A stretch of 26,120 bases of DNA from Nitrospira sp. (GTDB lineage Bacteria > UBA9089 > CG2-30-40-21 > SBAY01). The notes below the pieces were generated by a model. The model searched no databases. It had not been told where the DNA came from and was given only the letters and a program-made list of their open reading frames with translations. Positions 1 to 8,147 of the stretch are shown here, piece after piece. Location: assembly GCA_005239945.1 (NCBI GenBank), contig SBAY01000298.1:1-26120 (forward strand). Direction: 5' to 3'. A program made the translations under genes and the position numbers. Positions within the stretch are counted from its first letter, which is position 1; the number at the start of each line of letters is the position of its first letter.

Positions 1-170
1 CCTTAAATTATCCAAAATGGGCTATTTTTCGTTATCGCCTACATATGAAAAAAACTTTGTTAAAAAAACAACATCTTGCAAGTTTGTATTACAGAGGAAA
101 AGATAAGGATTCTCTGTGTTCCCCGTGGTTAGTTTTTGACATTACCGGAAGGTATTAGAGGAGCTAAGTT

Positions 171-689
171 ATGAACGAATTAATCCCACAGGAAGTAATA
201 GAGAAAAAGATTTATTTGATACGAGGACAGAAGGTTCTGATGGACAGTGACCTTGCGAAAATATATGGTGTTACGACAACAAGGCTAAATCAACAAGTAA
301 ATAGAAACCAGGACCGCTTTCCAGAGGATTTTATGTTTCAATTAACGAAAGAAGAATTCGAGGGTTTGATATTGCAATTTGCAACATCAAAGAAAGGACG
401 TGGTGGCCGTCGTAAACTACCCTATGTATTTACAGAACATGGCGCTATTATGTTAGCAAGTGTCCTGAATACTGTTATTGCTGTACGAGCCAGTATTCAA
501 GTAGTACGTGCCTTTGTGCATTTACGGGAAATTTTATCAACCCATAAAGAACTTGCCTATAAGTTAAACGAACTTGAGAGAAAAACAGAAAAGCACGATA
601 CACAGATACAAGCAATTTTCGAGGCAATTCGCCAACTGATGACTCCACCAGAGAAGCCAAAACAGCGAATTGGATTTTATAAGGATTAG
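171..689 (+). CDS. ORF6N-domain protein (phage antirepressor-like)
   Basis: A 172-residue soluble protein. Residues about 8-110 look like an ORF6N domain, the DNA-binding module of phage antirepressor-type and KilA-N-related proteins: an N-terminal segment with VLMDSDLAKIYGV, the RFPEDFMFQLTKEE stretch and the YVFTEHGAIMLASVL stretch are all typical. Residues about 120-155 are charged and helical, possibly a coiled coil. Start chosen at ATG 171 because AGAGGAG (157-163) lies 7 bases upstream. Such proteins occur in prophages but also as scattered single chromosomal genes. No other phage gene is nearby, so a solitary regulator or phage remnant is likely. DNA binding is inferred from the family, and the target is unknown. 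Confidence 0.85.
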   Translation: MNELIPQEVIEKKIYLIRGQKVLMDSDLAKIYGVTTTRLNQQVNRNQDRFPEDFMFQLTKEEFEGLILQFATSKKGRGGRRKLPYVFTEHGAIMLASVLNTVIAVRASIQVVRAFVHLREILSTHKELAYKLNELERKTEKHDTQIQAIFEAIRQLMTPPEKPKQRIGFYKD

Positions 690-728
690 AGGAAATAGGG
701 GATTTGGAGAAAAAATTGGGTAAAAAAA

Positions 729-771
729 GAGAGGGAGTAATCTTCGGACGAAACCTTAAGTGTGCCCTCTC
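729..771 (+). terminator. weak stem-loop after ORF6N gene
   Basis: GAGAGGG (729-735) pairs with CCCTCTC (765-771) across a 29-base loop, 40 bases after the ORF6N stop codon. There is no clear U-tract directly after it, so termination is only a possibility. Confidence 0.25.
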
Positions 772-812
772 ATCGTGATTTTATAATGTAAGTATACAAT
801 AAAAAGAACTTT

Positions 813-1153
813 TTGTCAACAAACTTTTGCATGAAATTTAATATATAAAACCACGAATGGACACGAATAATATTTAAGGTCTTAAAATTAAAGAAGTTAG
901 AGATTAAAATTGTTTATTCTCCTTTTACAAAAATCACAGAGTTAAACATTTCGCTCCTACGGAGCTGGATTCTTTAAGAATTATCCTATCTCTATAAATA
1001 TATCACTCCTAACGGAGTTTATAAAATATATTTAGCCCTGTAAGGGCAAGATGTTTATAGAATATCCATATCAAAATACAATTAGCTCCTTTAGGAGCGA
1101 AATGTTTATCGAGAAAGTTATAGATTCATTTTCGTGCAAAAGTTGGTTGTCAA
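813..1153. repeat. nested palindromic element with four short hairpins
   Basis: The outer arms at 813-836 and 1130-1153 are 24-base imperfect inverted repeats (21 of 24 match). Inside lies a perfect 15-base inverted repeat, 943-957 with 1094-1108. Between these are four short hairpins: GCTCC-TAC-GGAGC (953-965), ACTCC-TAAC-GGAGT (1005-1018), GCCCT-GTA-AGGGC (1035-1047) and GCTCC-TTTA-GGAGC (1085-1098). No ORF is present. The layout is that of a non-autonomous, MITE-like palindromic element. It ends 36 bases before the start of the large deaminase-NACHT gene and could influence its transcription. No flanking target-site duplication was recognised. Confidence 0.6.
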
Positions 1154-1189
1154 GAGAAATTTTAAAACTTGAATAATGGAAGGATTATT

Positions 1190-4100
1190 ATGCCTGAAGA
1201 CTTGAAAGAAGAATTTATGAAATTAGCAATTGAGGAAGCAAGTAAGTCTATATCAGAAAAGGGTAAGATTCCTCTCTTTGTTGGTGCGGTTGTGGTAAAA
1301 GACGGTAAGGTGTTAGCCAGGGCACATAGAGGGGAAATCTCCCAGGGTGACCATGCCGAATATACTGTCCTTGAAAGGAAATTGGCAGATACTGATTTAT
1401 CCGGGGCCACACTCTATACTACCCTTGAGCCTTGCACTACCCGTAATCACCCAAAGGTGCCCTGTGCTAAACGAATTGTCCAGAGAAGATTGGCCAGGGT
1501 TGTGATTGGCATATTAGACCCTAATCCGGCTATTCGCGGAAAAGGTGTCTGGATTCTGACTGAAAATAAGGTGGAAGTAGAGCATTTCCCTCATCCGCTC
1601 CAAGAAGAAATCAGAAAGCTTAACCAGGCATTCATAGACGAACAGCTTAGCAAAAAAGATGAAAAGCTAACGACTGAAATACAAAAGGAAAAGATAGAAA
1701 TGAACCAGAATGTAAATGTTGCTGACAATAACGGGTTAAAGATTATCCAGGCAGGTAGAGATGTAATCATAAATCCTCCACCACCACCAACAACAACAGA
1801 GCAAATCCTGAGGAAAGAATCAGACTCTGGTATTGTCTTGCTCTTTGATCTGGTTGGACACTCCAGGCAGAGTGAAGAATTGGGTGGGACAATCTGTGGT
1901 GAAGCATTGAATATCTTTTTTTCAACGCTCAAGGAGATTTCGCCAGCCGAGTTCAAGTGGGTCAAGGATAGTGGTGATGCCTGTCTATTTATTGGAAACG
2001 ACCCCCAAAAAGCGGTCAACTTCTATCAGGAGGCACGAAAGCAATTTCCTCCTGACGGCAAAGAGGTCTATTGCTATCGAGGCTTTGAAATCAAGTTTCG
2101 GCTGGTGGCACACTTCTGCCCCTTTACAGTCAAATACAACCCTAATGACCAAATCACAGATATTTCAGGCGACGGAATCAACTTCCTCTTCAAAAAGGTA
2201 GAGAAGGCGGCTACTGCCGGCCAGATGGTCGTCTCCCAGGACTTTTACAAACACTACCATTCAGACCTGGAGTCAGAGGGCTTTGGATTCGCCCCATTTA
2301 CAGCCGAGGATAGAGCGACCGAGCTGTATCTTTTAGTTCTTCCTGTCTTGCCCAAAGAGATCATTTCTTCTCAACCAAACACAAAACTGCTCTTTGACAG
2401 AATAAATGAGCTAAAGAAGGATGTCCAGAAGATAAAAACATTAGGTGGTATCTATCCTGACCTGGATATGGCCAGCCAGTTTATCAAATTAAGGTTGGAT
2501 ACCACAGCCGCACAGGAAGAGCCAATAAAAGACGAAGAAAGGGATATTTACTCTTTTCAGTATGAATCAAAGAGGAGCTCAAAAACAGACCATAGACAGT
2601 TGTTAGAATGTGATAATATCTATGATGATTATCCCCTTCTTTTAATTAAAGGCATACCTGGTGTTGGCAAGACAACCATACTCAAATATTTCTGCTTTAA
2701 GGCATTTAATGAAGATAAATATGCCTTATTTATCCCCTGTCTTGAACTCCCAAATATCAGTCAGTGGAAAAGAGAATACCCTTATACATCCGAGGATAAT
2801 ATTACCCTGTTTATGGCTCATCTTTTAACCTTTGCCTTTGTTTATCCCAATAAAACCTATAATGAGATTAGCCAGGCACAGAAGCAAAATTTTGCTGAAA
2901 TGGTAAATCTGGTCAAAGAATGGATAAATGATAAGAAAATACTCTTTTGTCTTGATGCCCTGGATGAGGTAACTGATATTACTCAGCAGAAGGAGATTTT
3001 AAGATTGGTTATTAAATGGTTTGATTCCATTAAAGATGGGAAGGTGTATCATATCTACTTAACCGGCCGTAACCATATCTTTACCGAGCTTTCTGATGGT
3101 GTGCCATTGGCATCTGTTCACCCACTTGTGTTATCACAATTCCAGGACTTAGGTGAGAAATTCCTTAAAGACAAGACCAGACTGCTTTCGAGGTTTCGTG
3201 AGGAATCCTGGAAACAGGAAGTAGTCGTCTCTGTTGCCAGCACCCCTCTTCTGGCTACCCTGGTTCTGGTCTATTTTGAAAATAAAGGTGAGTTTGGCAG
3301 ACGGGCAACTATATTACGCACCATTACCTTCTTCATATTACTTAGAATCTGGGATAGGTTAAAGAATCCTGATTATCAAAAACAGGTCTCTATCGAAGAA
3401 TTATTTAAGACGGTCAGTCACCCTGGGACAATCGAACAGAATCAGGAATTATCTCTCTTGGTCAATGCCTTAGAGGAGTTGGTCTGGAATGCACTGTTCG
3501 GCTATGAAAAGGGTTATGTATCTAAGTTTGAGGAGAAGACGGTTATTGCCATCTTCGATAAGCTATTTATTCCAAAAGCCCCTGAACACATCACCGCTTC
3601 GGAACTCTTAGCTGACCTGCAAAAAGGTTGTTTCCTGCTCAAAATTGCTACCGCACCAAATTATTATACCTTTATCCATCTTTCTATCTTAGAGTTTTTG
3701 GCTACCAGGAGGATGGAGAGATTAGAAACTAATGAGTTTTTGGACAAATTTCGTGAATTCATTAGTAATAAAGGGTTATTTCCCTTAGAGGTGCTTCCGC
3801 TATTTTCTGCCTTCTCCTTTGAGAATCTAAATAAGACCATCTCTGGATTAGAGGCATATCCCAACCACCCGAATCCATTATTTAAAGATGGGATGGCATT
3901 TCGTATCCTTGTCGAGGCAGAGGGCTTCCTTCGTGAGCAGACAGATGATTACAGGAATAGACTTATTATAAACCAGCACCAATCCCTTCTTGATAGGTTT
4001 AAGGCTCTTAAGGCTAAATTCCTCAACCAACTTGTATCTTATTTCGAAACCAATGACCTAAACTTGCTAAAGGAGTGTTCTAAGGTATTCAATGCCACCA

Positions 4101-5587
4101 GCCGCTTTCAAGATATGGAACTATTGGAACGGCTAAATTACTCTTTATTTGAGGGTGAAGATGATATGGTCAAGGCAAGGGATGGATTGTTGGAGCAAAT
4201 GGTGCATTCCCGCCTGATTTTGGACTGGAAGACCTCTCAGCGAAACCTCAGGCAAAAACCAGAAGAAATCCGACCGATAAAATGGGAAAACATTCTGGCT
4301 CTAAATTCTAAAAAATATCTCCTTGATGATAAAAATTTTGATTACTACTCTAAATTAATACCAGAACTAAAAGGCTTCTTTGGCTCGCCTAACCTTAAAC
4401 ACTCTGCTGAGGTAAATAATGCCGTGTTTTCTCCTGATGGCAAATACATCCTTTCTGCATCTTGGGATAGCACCTTAAAGCTCTGGGAGGCTGAAACAGG
4501 CAAGGAAGTTCGCACCTTCAAGGGACATTCAGATAGGGTTAAAAGCGGGGTCTTCTCGCCAGATGGCAAATACATCCTTTCTGCATCTTGGGATAACACC
4601 TTAAAGCTCTGGGAGGCTGAAACAGGCAAAGAGGTTCGCACCTTCAAGGGCCATTCAAATTGGGTTAATAGCGGCGTCTTCTCGCCAGATGGCCAATACA
4701 TCCTTTCTGCCTCTGATGATAACACCTTAAAACTCTGGAATACTGCAACAGGCAAGGAGGTTCGTACCTTTAAGGGACACTCATCTTTTGTTGAATGCGG
4801 CGTCTTCTCGCCAGATGGCAAATACATCCTTTCTGCCTCAAGGGATGAGACCTTAAAGCTCTGGGAGGCTGAAACAGGCAAGGAGGTTCGCACCTTCGAT
4901 GGCCATTCATTTGGGGTTAAGAGCGGGGTCTTCTCGCCAGATGGCCAATACATCCTTTCTGCCTCTTTGGATAACACTTTAAAGCTCTGGAAGGCTGAAA
5001 CAGGCGAGGAGGTTCGCACCTTCAATGGCCATTCAACTTATGTTAATAGCGGGGTCTTCTCGCCAGACGGCAAATACATCCTTTCTGCATCCGGGGATAA
5101 GACCTTAAAGCTCTGGGAGGCTGAAACAGGTAAGGAGGTTCGCACCTTCATGGGACATTCAGATGGGGTTCTTAGCGGGGTCTTCTCGCCAGATGTCCAA
5201 TACATCCTTTCTGCATCTTGGGATAAGACCTTAAAGCTCTGGGAGGCTGAAACAGGCAAGGAGGTTCGCACCTTCAATGGCCATTTAAACTGGGTTTATA
5301 GCGGGGTTTTCTCGCCAGATGGCAAATACATCCTTTCTGCCTCCTCGGATAACACCTTAAAGCTCTGGGAGGCTGAAACAGGCACCTGCCTCAAAACCAT
5401 AGAACTTGTGTGGGTAGCAAACAGGATAGCCATTCATCCCAAGGAGAGAGGCACCATATTAACCGCTAATGCAAATTGCACATTAAGTTTATTCAGGGTA
5501 AAGGAGCTGGAAGGGGAGGGTATCGGGGCCATCTGCCATGGGGAACGGAGGCCCGAACTTATTCGGGAAAATCCCTCAACAAGTTGA
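1190..5587 (+). CDS. deaminase / cyclase-like / NACHT / WD40 fusion protein (putative defence sensor)
   Basis: A 1465-residue multidomain protein. Residues 1-150 are a zinc-dependent cytidine/dCMP-type deaminase domain: H55-A-E57, then E80-P-C82 and P-C92. Residues 172-200 carry a linker with IIQAGRDVIIN and a proline run. Residues 213-390 resemble a class III nucleotide cyclase: LLFDLVGHS with D220, KDSGD with D263, then SGDGINFLFK and GQMVVS. Residues about 480-650 are a NACHT NTPase: Walker A GIPGVGKTT (488-496), Walker B LFCLDALDEV, sensor arginine in LTGR. From about residue 1070 come eight 42-residue WD40 repeats and a degenerate ninth. ATG 1190 was preferred to the upstream TTG 1169 because GGAAGGA (1178-1184) sits 5 bases before it. 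STAND NTPases with C-terminal repeats are known pathogen sensors, so a plausible scheme is WD40 sensing, NACHT oligomerisation and activation of the N-terminal deaminase (inference). The last 25 or so residues come from a dispersed repeat. Confidence 0.85.
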   Translation: MPEDLKEEFMKLAIEEASKSISEKGKIPLFVGAVVVKDGKVLARAHRGEISQGDHAEYTVLERKLADTDLSGATLYTTLEPCTTRNHPKVPCAKRIVQRRLARVVIGILDPNPAIRGKGVWILTENKVEVEHFPHPLQEEIRKLNQAFIDEQLSKKDEKLTTEIQKEKIEMNQNVNVADNNGLKIIQAGRDVIINPPPPPTTTEQILRKESDSGIVLLFDLVGHSRQSEELGGTICGEALNIFFSTLKEISPAEFKWVKDSGDACLFIGNDPQKAVNFYQEARKQFPPDGKEVYCYRGFEIKFRLVAHFCPFTVKYNPNDQITDISGDGINFLFKKVEKAATAGQMVVSQDFYKHYHSDLESEGFGFAPFTAEDRATELYLLVLPVLPKEIISSQPNTKLLFDRINELKKDVQKIKTLGGIYPDLDMASQFIKLRLDTTAAQEEPIKDEERDIYSFQYESKRSSKTDHRQLLECDNIYDDYPLLLIKGIPGVGKTTILKYFCFKAFNEDKYALFIPCLELPNISQWKREYPYTSEDNITLFMAHLLTFAFVYPNKTYNEISQAQKQNFAEMVNLVKEWINDKKILFCLDALDEVTDITQQKEILRLVIKWFDSIKDGKVYHIYLTGRNHIFTELSDGVPLASVHPLVLSQFQDLGEKFLKDKTRLLSRFREESWKQEVVVSVASTPLLATLVLVYFENKGEFGRRATILRTITFFILLRIWDRLKNPDYQKQVSIEELFKTVSHPGTIEQNQELSLLVNALEELVWNALFGYEKGYVSKFEEKTVIAIFDKLFIPKAPEHITASELLADLQKGCFLLKIATAPNYYTFIHLSILEFLATRRMERLETNEFLDKFREFISNKGLFPLEVLPLFSAFSFENLNKTISGLEAYPNHPNPLFKDGMAFRILVEAEGFLREQTDDYRNRLIINQHQSLLDRFKALKAKFLNQLVSYFETNDLNLLKECSKVFNATSRFQDMELLERLNYSLFEGEDDMVKARDGLLEQMVHSRLILDWKTSQRNLRQKPEEIRPIKWENILALNSKKYLLDDKNFDYYSKLIPELKGFFGSPNLKHSAEVNNAVFSPDGKYILSASWDSTLKLWEAETGKEVRTFKGHSDRVKSGVFSPDGKYILSASWDNTLKLWEAETGKEVRTFKGHSNWVNSGVFSPDGQYILSASDDNTLKLWNTATGKEVRTFKGHSSFVECGVFSPDGKYILSASRDETLKLWEAETGKEVRTFDGHSFGVKSGVFSPDGQYILSASLDNTLKLWKAETGEEVRTFNGHSTYVNSGVFSPDGKYILSASGDKTLKLWEAETGKEVRTFMGHSDGVLSGVFSPDVQYILSASWDKTLKLWEAETGKEVRTFNGHLNWVYSGVFSPDGKYILSASSDNTLKLWEAETGTCLKTIELVWVANRIAIHPKERGTILTANANCTLSLFRVKELEGEGIGAICHGERRPELIRENPSTS
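4397..5404 (+). repeat. eight tandem 126-bp WD40-coding repeats
   Basis: Eight in-frame copies of a 126-base unit encode 42-residue WD40 blades. The spacing is exact: the landmark segment ending in CTCGCCAGATGGC or a close variant recurs every 126 bases. The framework is almost invariant (VFSPDGKYILSAS, TLKLWEAETGKEVRTF) at both the DNA and protein level. Differences cluster at the residues after GHS (DR, NW, SF, FG, TY, DG) and after SAS (WDS, WDN, DDN, RDE, LDN, GDK, WDK, SDN). The first copy (4397-4522) and the last half-unit are the most diverged. This suggests recent amplification or gene conversion with selection on exposed positions. Confidence 0.9.
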
Positions 5588-5620
5588 GGCTTCCAACGCC
5601 ATGGGGAATGGAAGCCCAAA
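5535..5620. repeat. dispersed palindromic repeat overlapping the NACHT-WD40 gene end
   Basis: The stretch 5542-5594 resembles 25253-25302 closely: both contain AACTTnTTCGGGAAAA and then TCAACAAGTTGAGGCTTCC. A 21-base segment beginning GCCATGGGGAA recurs at 5535 and 5598 (63-base period). GGCTTCCA (5588-5595) pairs with TGGAAGCC (5609-5616). The unit runs from inside the 3' end of the NACHT-WD40 gene to just before thiE, so it supplies that gene's last codons and its stop. Confidence 0.65.
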
Positions 5621-5640
5621 AATGTATAGGAGTTAAACCT

Positions 5641-6201
5641 TTGAAGGGATTGTATGCAATTATTGATTATGATTTACTGAGAGATAGAATTTATGAGGTA
5701 ACACAACAAATAATTACCGCTGGTGTGAAAATAATTCAATTTCGGGCTAAAAACCTCACCGATAAAGAATTAGTCACCCATGCTTTAAAACTACGCCACC
5801 TGGCGCAGGATATTACCTTTATCATCAATGACCGCCCAGATATTGCCTTAGTTGTAGAGGCAGATGGAGTGCATCTTGGTCAGGATGACTTGCCCGTCAG
5901 TTTAGCCCGAAGGTTACTCAAGGATAAAATAATAGGTATTTCCACTCATAATTTAGAGCAGGCTATTGCGGCAAGTAAGGAAGAAATAGACTACCTGGCC
6001 ATTGGCCCTATCTATCAAACCACTACTAAAAAAAATGCCTTGCCTCCTATCGGTCCTAAAATAATACAAGAAATTAAAAAGATTACCAATATTCCTGTCT
6101 TCGCCATCGGCGGGATTAATGAAGAAAATCTTGAAGAGGTAATTAAAGCAGGTGCTGATGGAGTAGCCGTTGCCTCGGCATTAGAAGGTATAATTATTTG
6201 A
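5641..6201 (+). CDS. thiE: thiamine-phosphate synthase
   Basis: A 186-residue TIM-barrel enzyme of the ThiE family, which couples the pyrimidine (HMP-PP) and thiazole (HET-P) moieties to thiamine phosphate in the cytosol. Family signatures are visible in order: IIQFRAKN, FIINDRPDIALVVEADGVHLGQ, the GISTH segment, YLAIGPIYQTTTKK, PVFAIGGI and GADGVAVASAL. TTG 5641 is chosen as start because AGGAG (5628-5632) lies 8 bases upstream and LKGLYAI matches the usual ThiE N-terminus. An in-frame ATG at 5608 would add 11 residues derived from the repeat. The length is slightly below the usual 200-215. No other thiamine gene and no TPP-riboswitch-like leader was seen, so this copy stands alone. Confidence 0.9.
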   Translation: MKGLYAIIDYDLLRDRIYEVTQQIITAGVKIIQFRAKNLTDKELVTHALKLRHLAQDITFIINDRPDIALVVEADGVHLGQDDLPVSLARRLLKDKIIGISTHNLEQAIAASKEEIDYLAIGPIYQTTTKKNALPPIGPKIIQEIKKITNIPVFAIGGINEENLEEVIKAGADGVAVASALEGIII

Positions 6202-6553
6202 GGGAAGAGGAAATTTCTACTTAATAAGTCGATCCGATGGAACTTCTGGTTTGTCTATGGTTATTTGTTACCAATATTATATTCCTGACAAAACTCAGGA
6301 AAAATAACTTGTGGGTAAAGGTAAACTCTCAAGAGTGAGTTTCCTCACATTCTCTCTAACAAAATTGTCCTTACCTACATCAGAGCAGGAATGGGATTAG
6401 ACCGTGAATATTGATTTCATTGTATAACTATATTTAGCGTAAATTTGAAGGAGAAAATTGAATAAATGCAAATGTAACTCAATCTTTCAGCTTGAGTAAA
6501 AGCACAAGCAGGATACTTGTGATACAAAAATTTTTATTGAAAAAAACAGGTAA
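6202..6553. other. gene-free stretch after thiE
   Basis: I see no convincing gene here. There is a small stem, AAACTC/GAGTTT, near 6325-6345. A Shine-Dalgarno-like AAGGAG near 6448 is not followed by any ORF of more than about a dozen codons. No riboswitch or tRNA was recognised. Confidence 0.5.
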
Positions 6554-7990
6554 GTGAAGTATAATTTAAAAGCAATGTGGAAAAGGGTGATAATTGTTCT
6601 TTTAGTTGCCATAAAAGTAGAGGCAGCCTGGGGGCAAAAGACGATAATTATTAATGAAATAATGTATGATGCCCCTTCATTCATAGGAGACACCAATGGT
6701 GAATGGGTAGAGCTTTATAATACTACTGACCATGAGGTTTATGTTTCTAATTGGGTATTTAATGATGGAGGAAGTGATAAAACTATTCGCTCAGGGACAA
6801 TTACCCCTTATGGATATTTAGTCTTAATAGAAAAGGTAGGGACATTTACTACCTATAACTACACGGGCACAATTAATACGGTTGAGATAGGGAAATTCTT
6901 TTTAGATGATAGTACCGATACCCTGACCTTAAAAGATGCCTCATCAAATATCATCGATAAATTGGAATATGATAAAAAGTGGGGTGTCGGGACGATGAAT
7001 AGTGGAAGAACATTGGAAAAGATATATCCTCTCGGGTCAAATACCGATTTTTATTGGGATTCCTCTAAAATTCCTTATGGTAGTCCTGGCCAACAAAACA
7101 GTGTTTATTTAGATATCCCTGCCATTCAAAAGGTTAAGTTACTTATCAACGAAATTATGTTTTCAGATAGCCATGATTGGGTTGAGGTCTATTGTCTGGA
7201 TGATGGGAACTCAGGCAATGGTGTCAAAATAAACGGATTTTACTTTGATGATTTAGATGGGGATGAGGATAAGGTAGTGGGAACATGTAATATCCGCAGT
7301 GGTGAATTCCTGTTATTACATTATGGAATTCAGGGACAGGATGATACAGAAGGAATCAATGGTAAAATAAACCTCTTTGCTCAAAATGACTTTATTACCT
7401 CTACCACTGACCAAATGGTAATTTATAATTCATTGGATGAAATAATAGATGCGGTATGCTGGGCTAACGATAATCCACCTCAATCAGAGATTGATGATTT
7501 AAGTACACTAACTTATGTCTGGCAAGGGGAGCCAATTGACAGCACAAAGGTATCGGCAAGACAATCGATTGCCAGAAATTTAAATGTAGATACCGACACT
7601 AAAAATGATTGGTCTGTTGCCTCTGTCCCCACCCCGGGCTTAGCCAATAATTTAACTTTTCAAGCTGCAGAACCTGCCCAGATTAAGGTTGTAAATATAA
7701 TCAATAAAACTTTTGCCCCAGAGGAAAACAAACAGGTTACAATTATTTACTCACTTTCGAAGGCATCGGAAGTCTCTATAAGAATTTATGATATTCGGGG
7801 AAGATTGGTTAAAAGGTTAATCGAGCAAGAATACCAGGTAGCTAATGAAAACAATATAATTAGTTGGGATGGTGAGGATGAATCGGGTAACATTCTACCA
7901 GTTGGTGTGTATATTTGTTATTTAGAGGCGGTTGGTGAGGGAGGGGCATCATCTGATAAGGTAATCCTAATTTTGGCTAAGAGATTATAA
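6554..7990 (+). CDS. secreted lamin-tail-domain protein with FlgD-like C-terminal domain
   Basis: A 478-residue exported protein. The N-terminus WKRVIIVLLVAIKVEAAWG is a Sec-type signal peptide. Two lamin-tail-like (LTD) beta-sandwich domains follow, each opening with an INEIM motif: about residues 32-130 (IIINEIMYDA, NGEWVELYN) and about 196-340 (LLINEIMFSD, DWVEVYC). Residues about 395-478 form a FlgD-type Ig-like domain (VSIRIYDIRGRLVKRL, SWDGEDESGN, LPVGVYICYLEA). That domain is commonly the C-terminal module of surface or secreted proteins in Bacteroidota-like and candidate-phylum bacteria and may act as a sorting or anchoring tail. The start is uncertain: GTG 6554 or ATG 6575, neither with a strong ribosome binding site. 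The substrate or partner is unknown. Confidence 0.8.
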   Translation: MKYNLKAMWKRVIIVLLVAIKVEAAWGQKTIIINEIMYDAPSFIGDTNGEWVELYNTTDHEVYVSNWVFNDGGSDKTIRSGTITPYGYLVLIEKVGTFTTYNYTGTINTVEIGKFFLDDSTDTLTLKDASSNIIDKLEYDKKWGVGTMNSGRTLEKIYPLGSNTDFYWDSSKIPYGSPGQQNSVYLDIPAIQKVKLLINEIMFSDSHDWVEVYCLDDGNSGNGVKINGFYFDDLDGDEDKVVGTCNIRSGEFLLLHYGIQGQDDTEGINGKINLFAQNDFITSTTDQMVIYNSLDEIIDAVCWANDNPPQSEIDDLSTLTYVWQGEPIDSTKVSARQSIARNLNVDTDTKNDWSVASVPTPGLANNLTFQAAEPAQIKVVNIINKTFAPEENKQVTIIYSLSKASEVSIRIYDIRGRLVKRLIEQEYQVANENNIISWDGEDESGNILPVGVYICYLEAVGEGGASSDKVILILAKRL

Positions 7991-8020
7991 ATGAGGAGCA
8001 GACAATTTGAAAGGAATTTT

Positions 8021-8105
8021 TTATCACGAAATCACGAAAGAATAAAAACACGAAATGGAATTTGAGGAGTTATCGTGTTTTCTGATTTTCGTGTTTTCGT
8101 GATAA
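8021..8105. repeat. palindromic repeat, CACGAAA type
   Basis: TTATCACGAAATCACGAAA (8021-8039) is the reverse complement of 8087-8105 with one mismatch. An inner stem pairs AAAACACGA (from 8045) with the CGTGTTTT near 8074. The hairpin lies between the lamin-tail gene and the PorV-like gene and could act as a transcript-end structure or be an inert dispersed element. Confidence 0.7.
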
Positions 8106-8147
8106 GATTTTTATATTGTGCTTTCAAATCGTCTAAAAGAGGAAAAT

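Noticed and set aside
4345..5277. Long minus-strand open frames across the WD40 region
   Set aside because: They are antisense shadows of the 126-base coding repeats; no ribosome binding site and no recognisable product.
4397..5404. Regular tandem repeats as a possible CRISPR or minisatellite
   Set aside because: The repeats are contiguous, 126 bases long and in frame, and encode WD40 blades.
5476..5640. N-terminal extension of ThiE
   Set aside because: It is encoded by repeat DNA overlapping the previous gene; TTG 5641 has a proper binding site and fits the family's N-terminus.
5588..5640. TPP riboswitch before thiE
   Set aside because: The conserved TPP aptamer segments were not found; the gap is filled by the dispersed repeat.
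6202..6553. Possible small RNA or riboswitch upstream of the lamin-tail gene
   Set aside because: Only a weak 6-base stem was seen, and no known motif.
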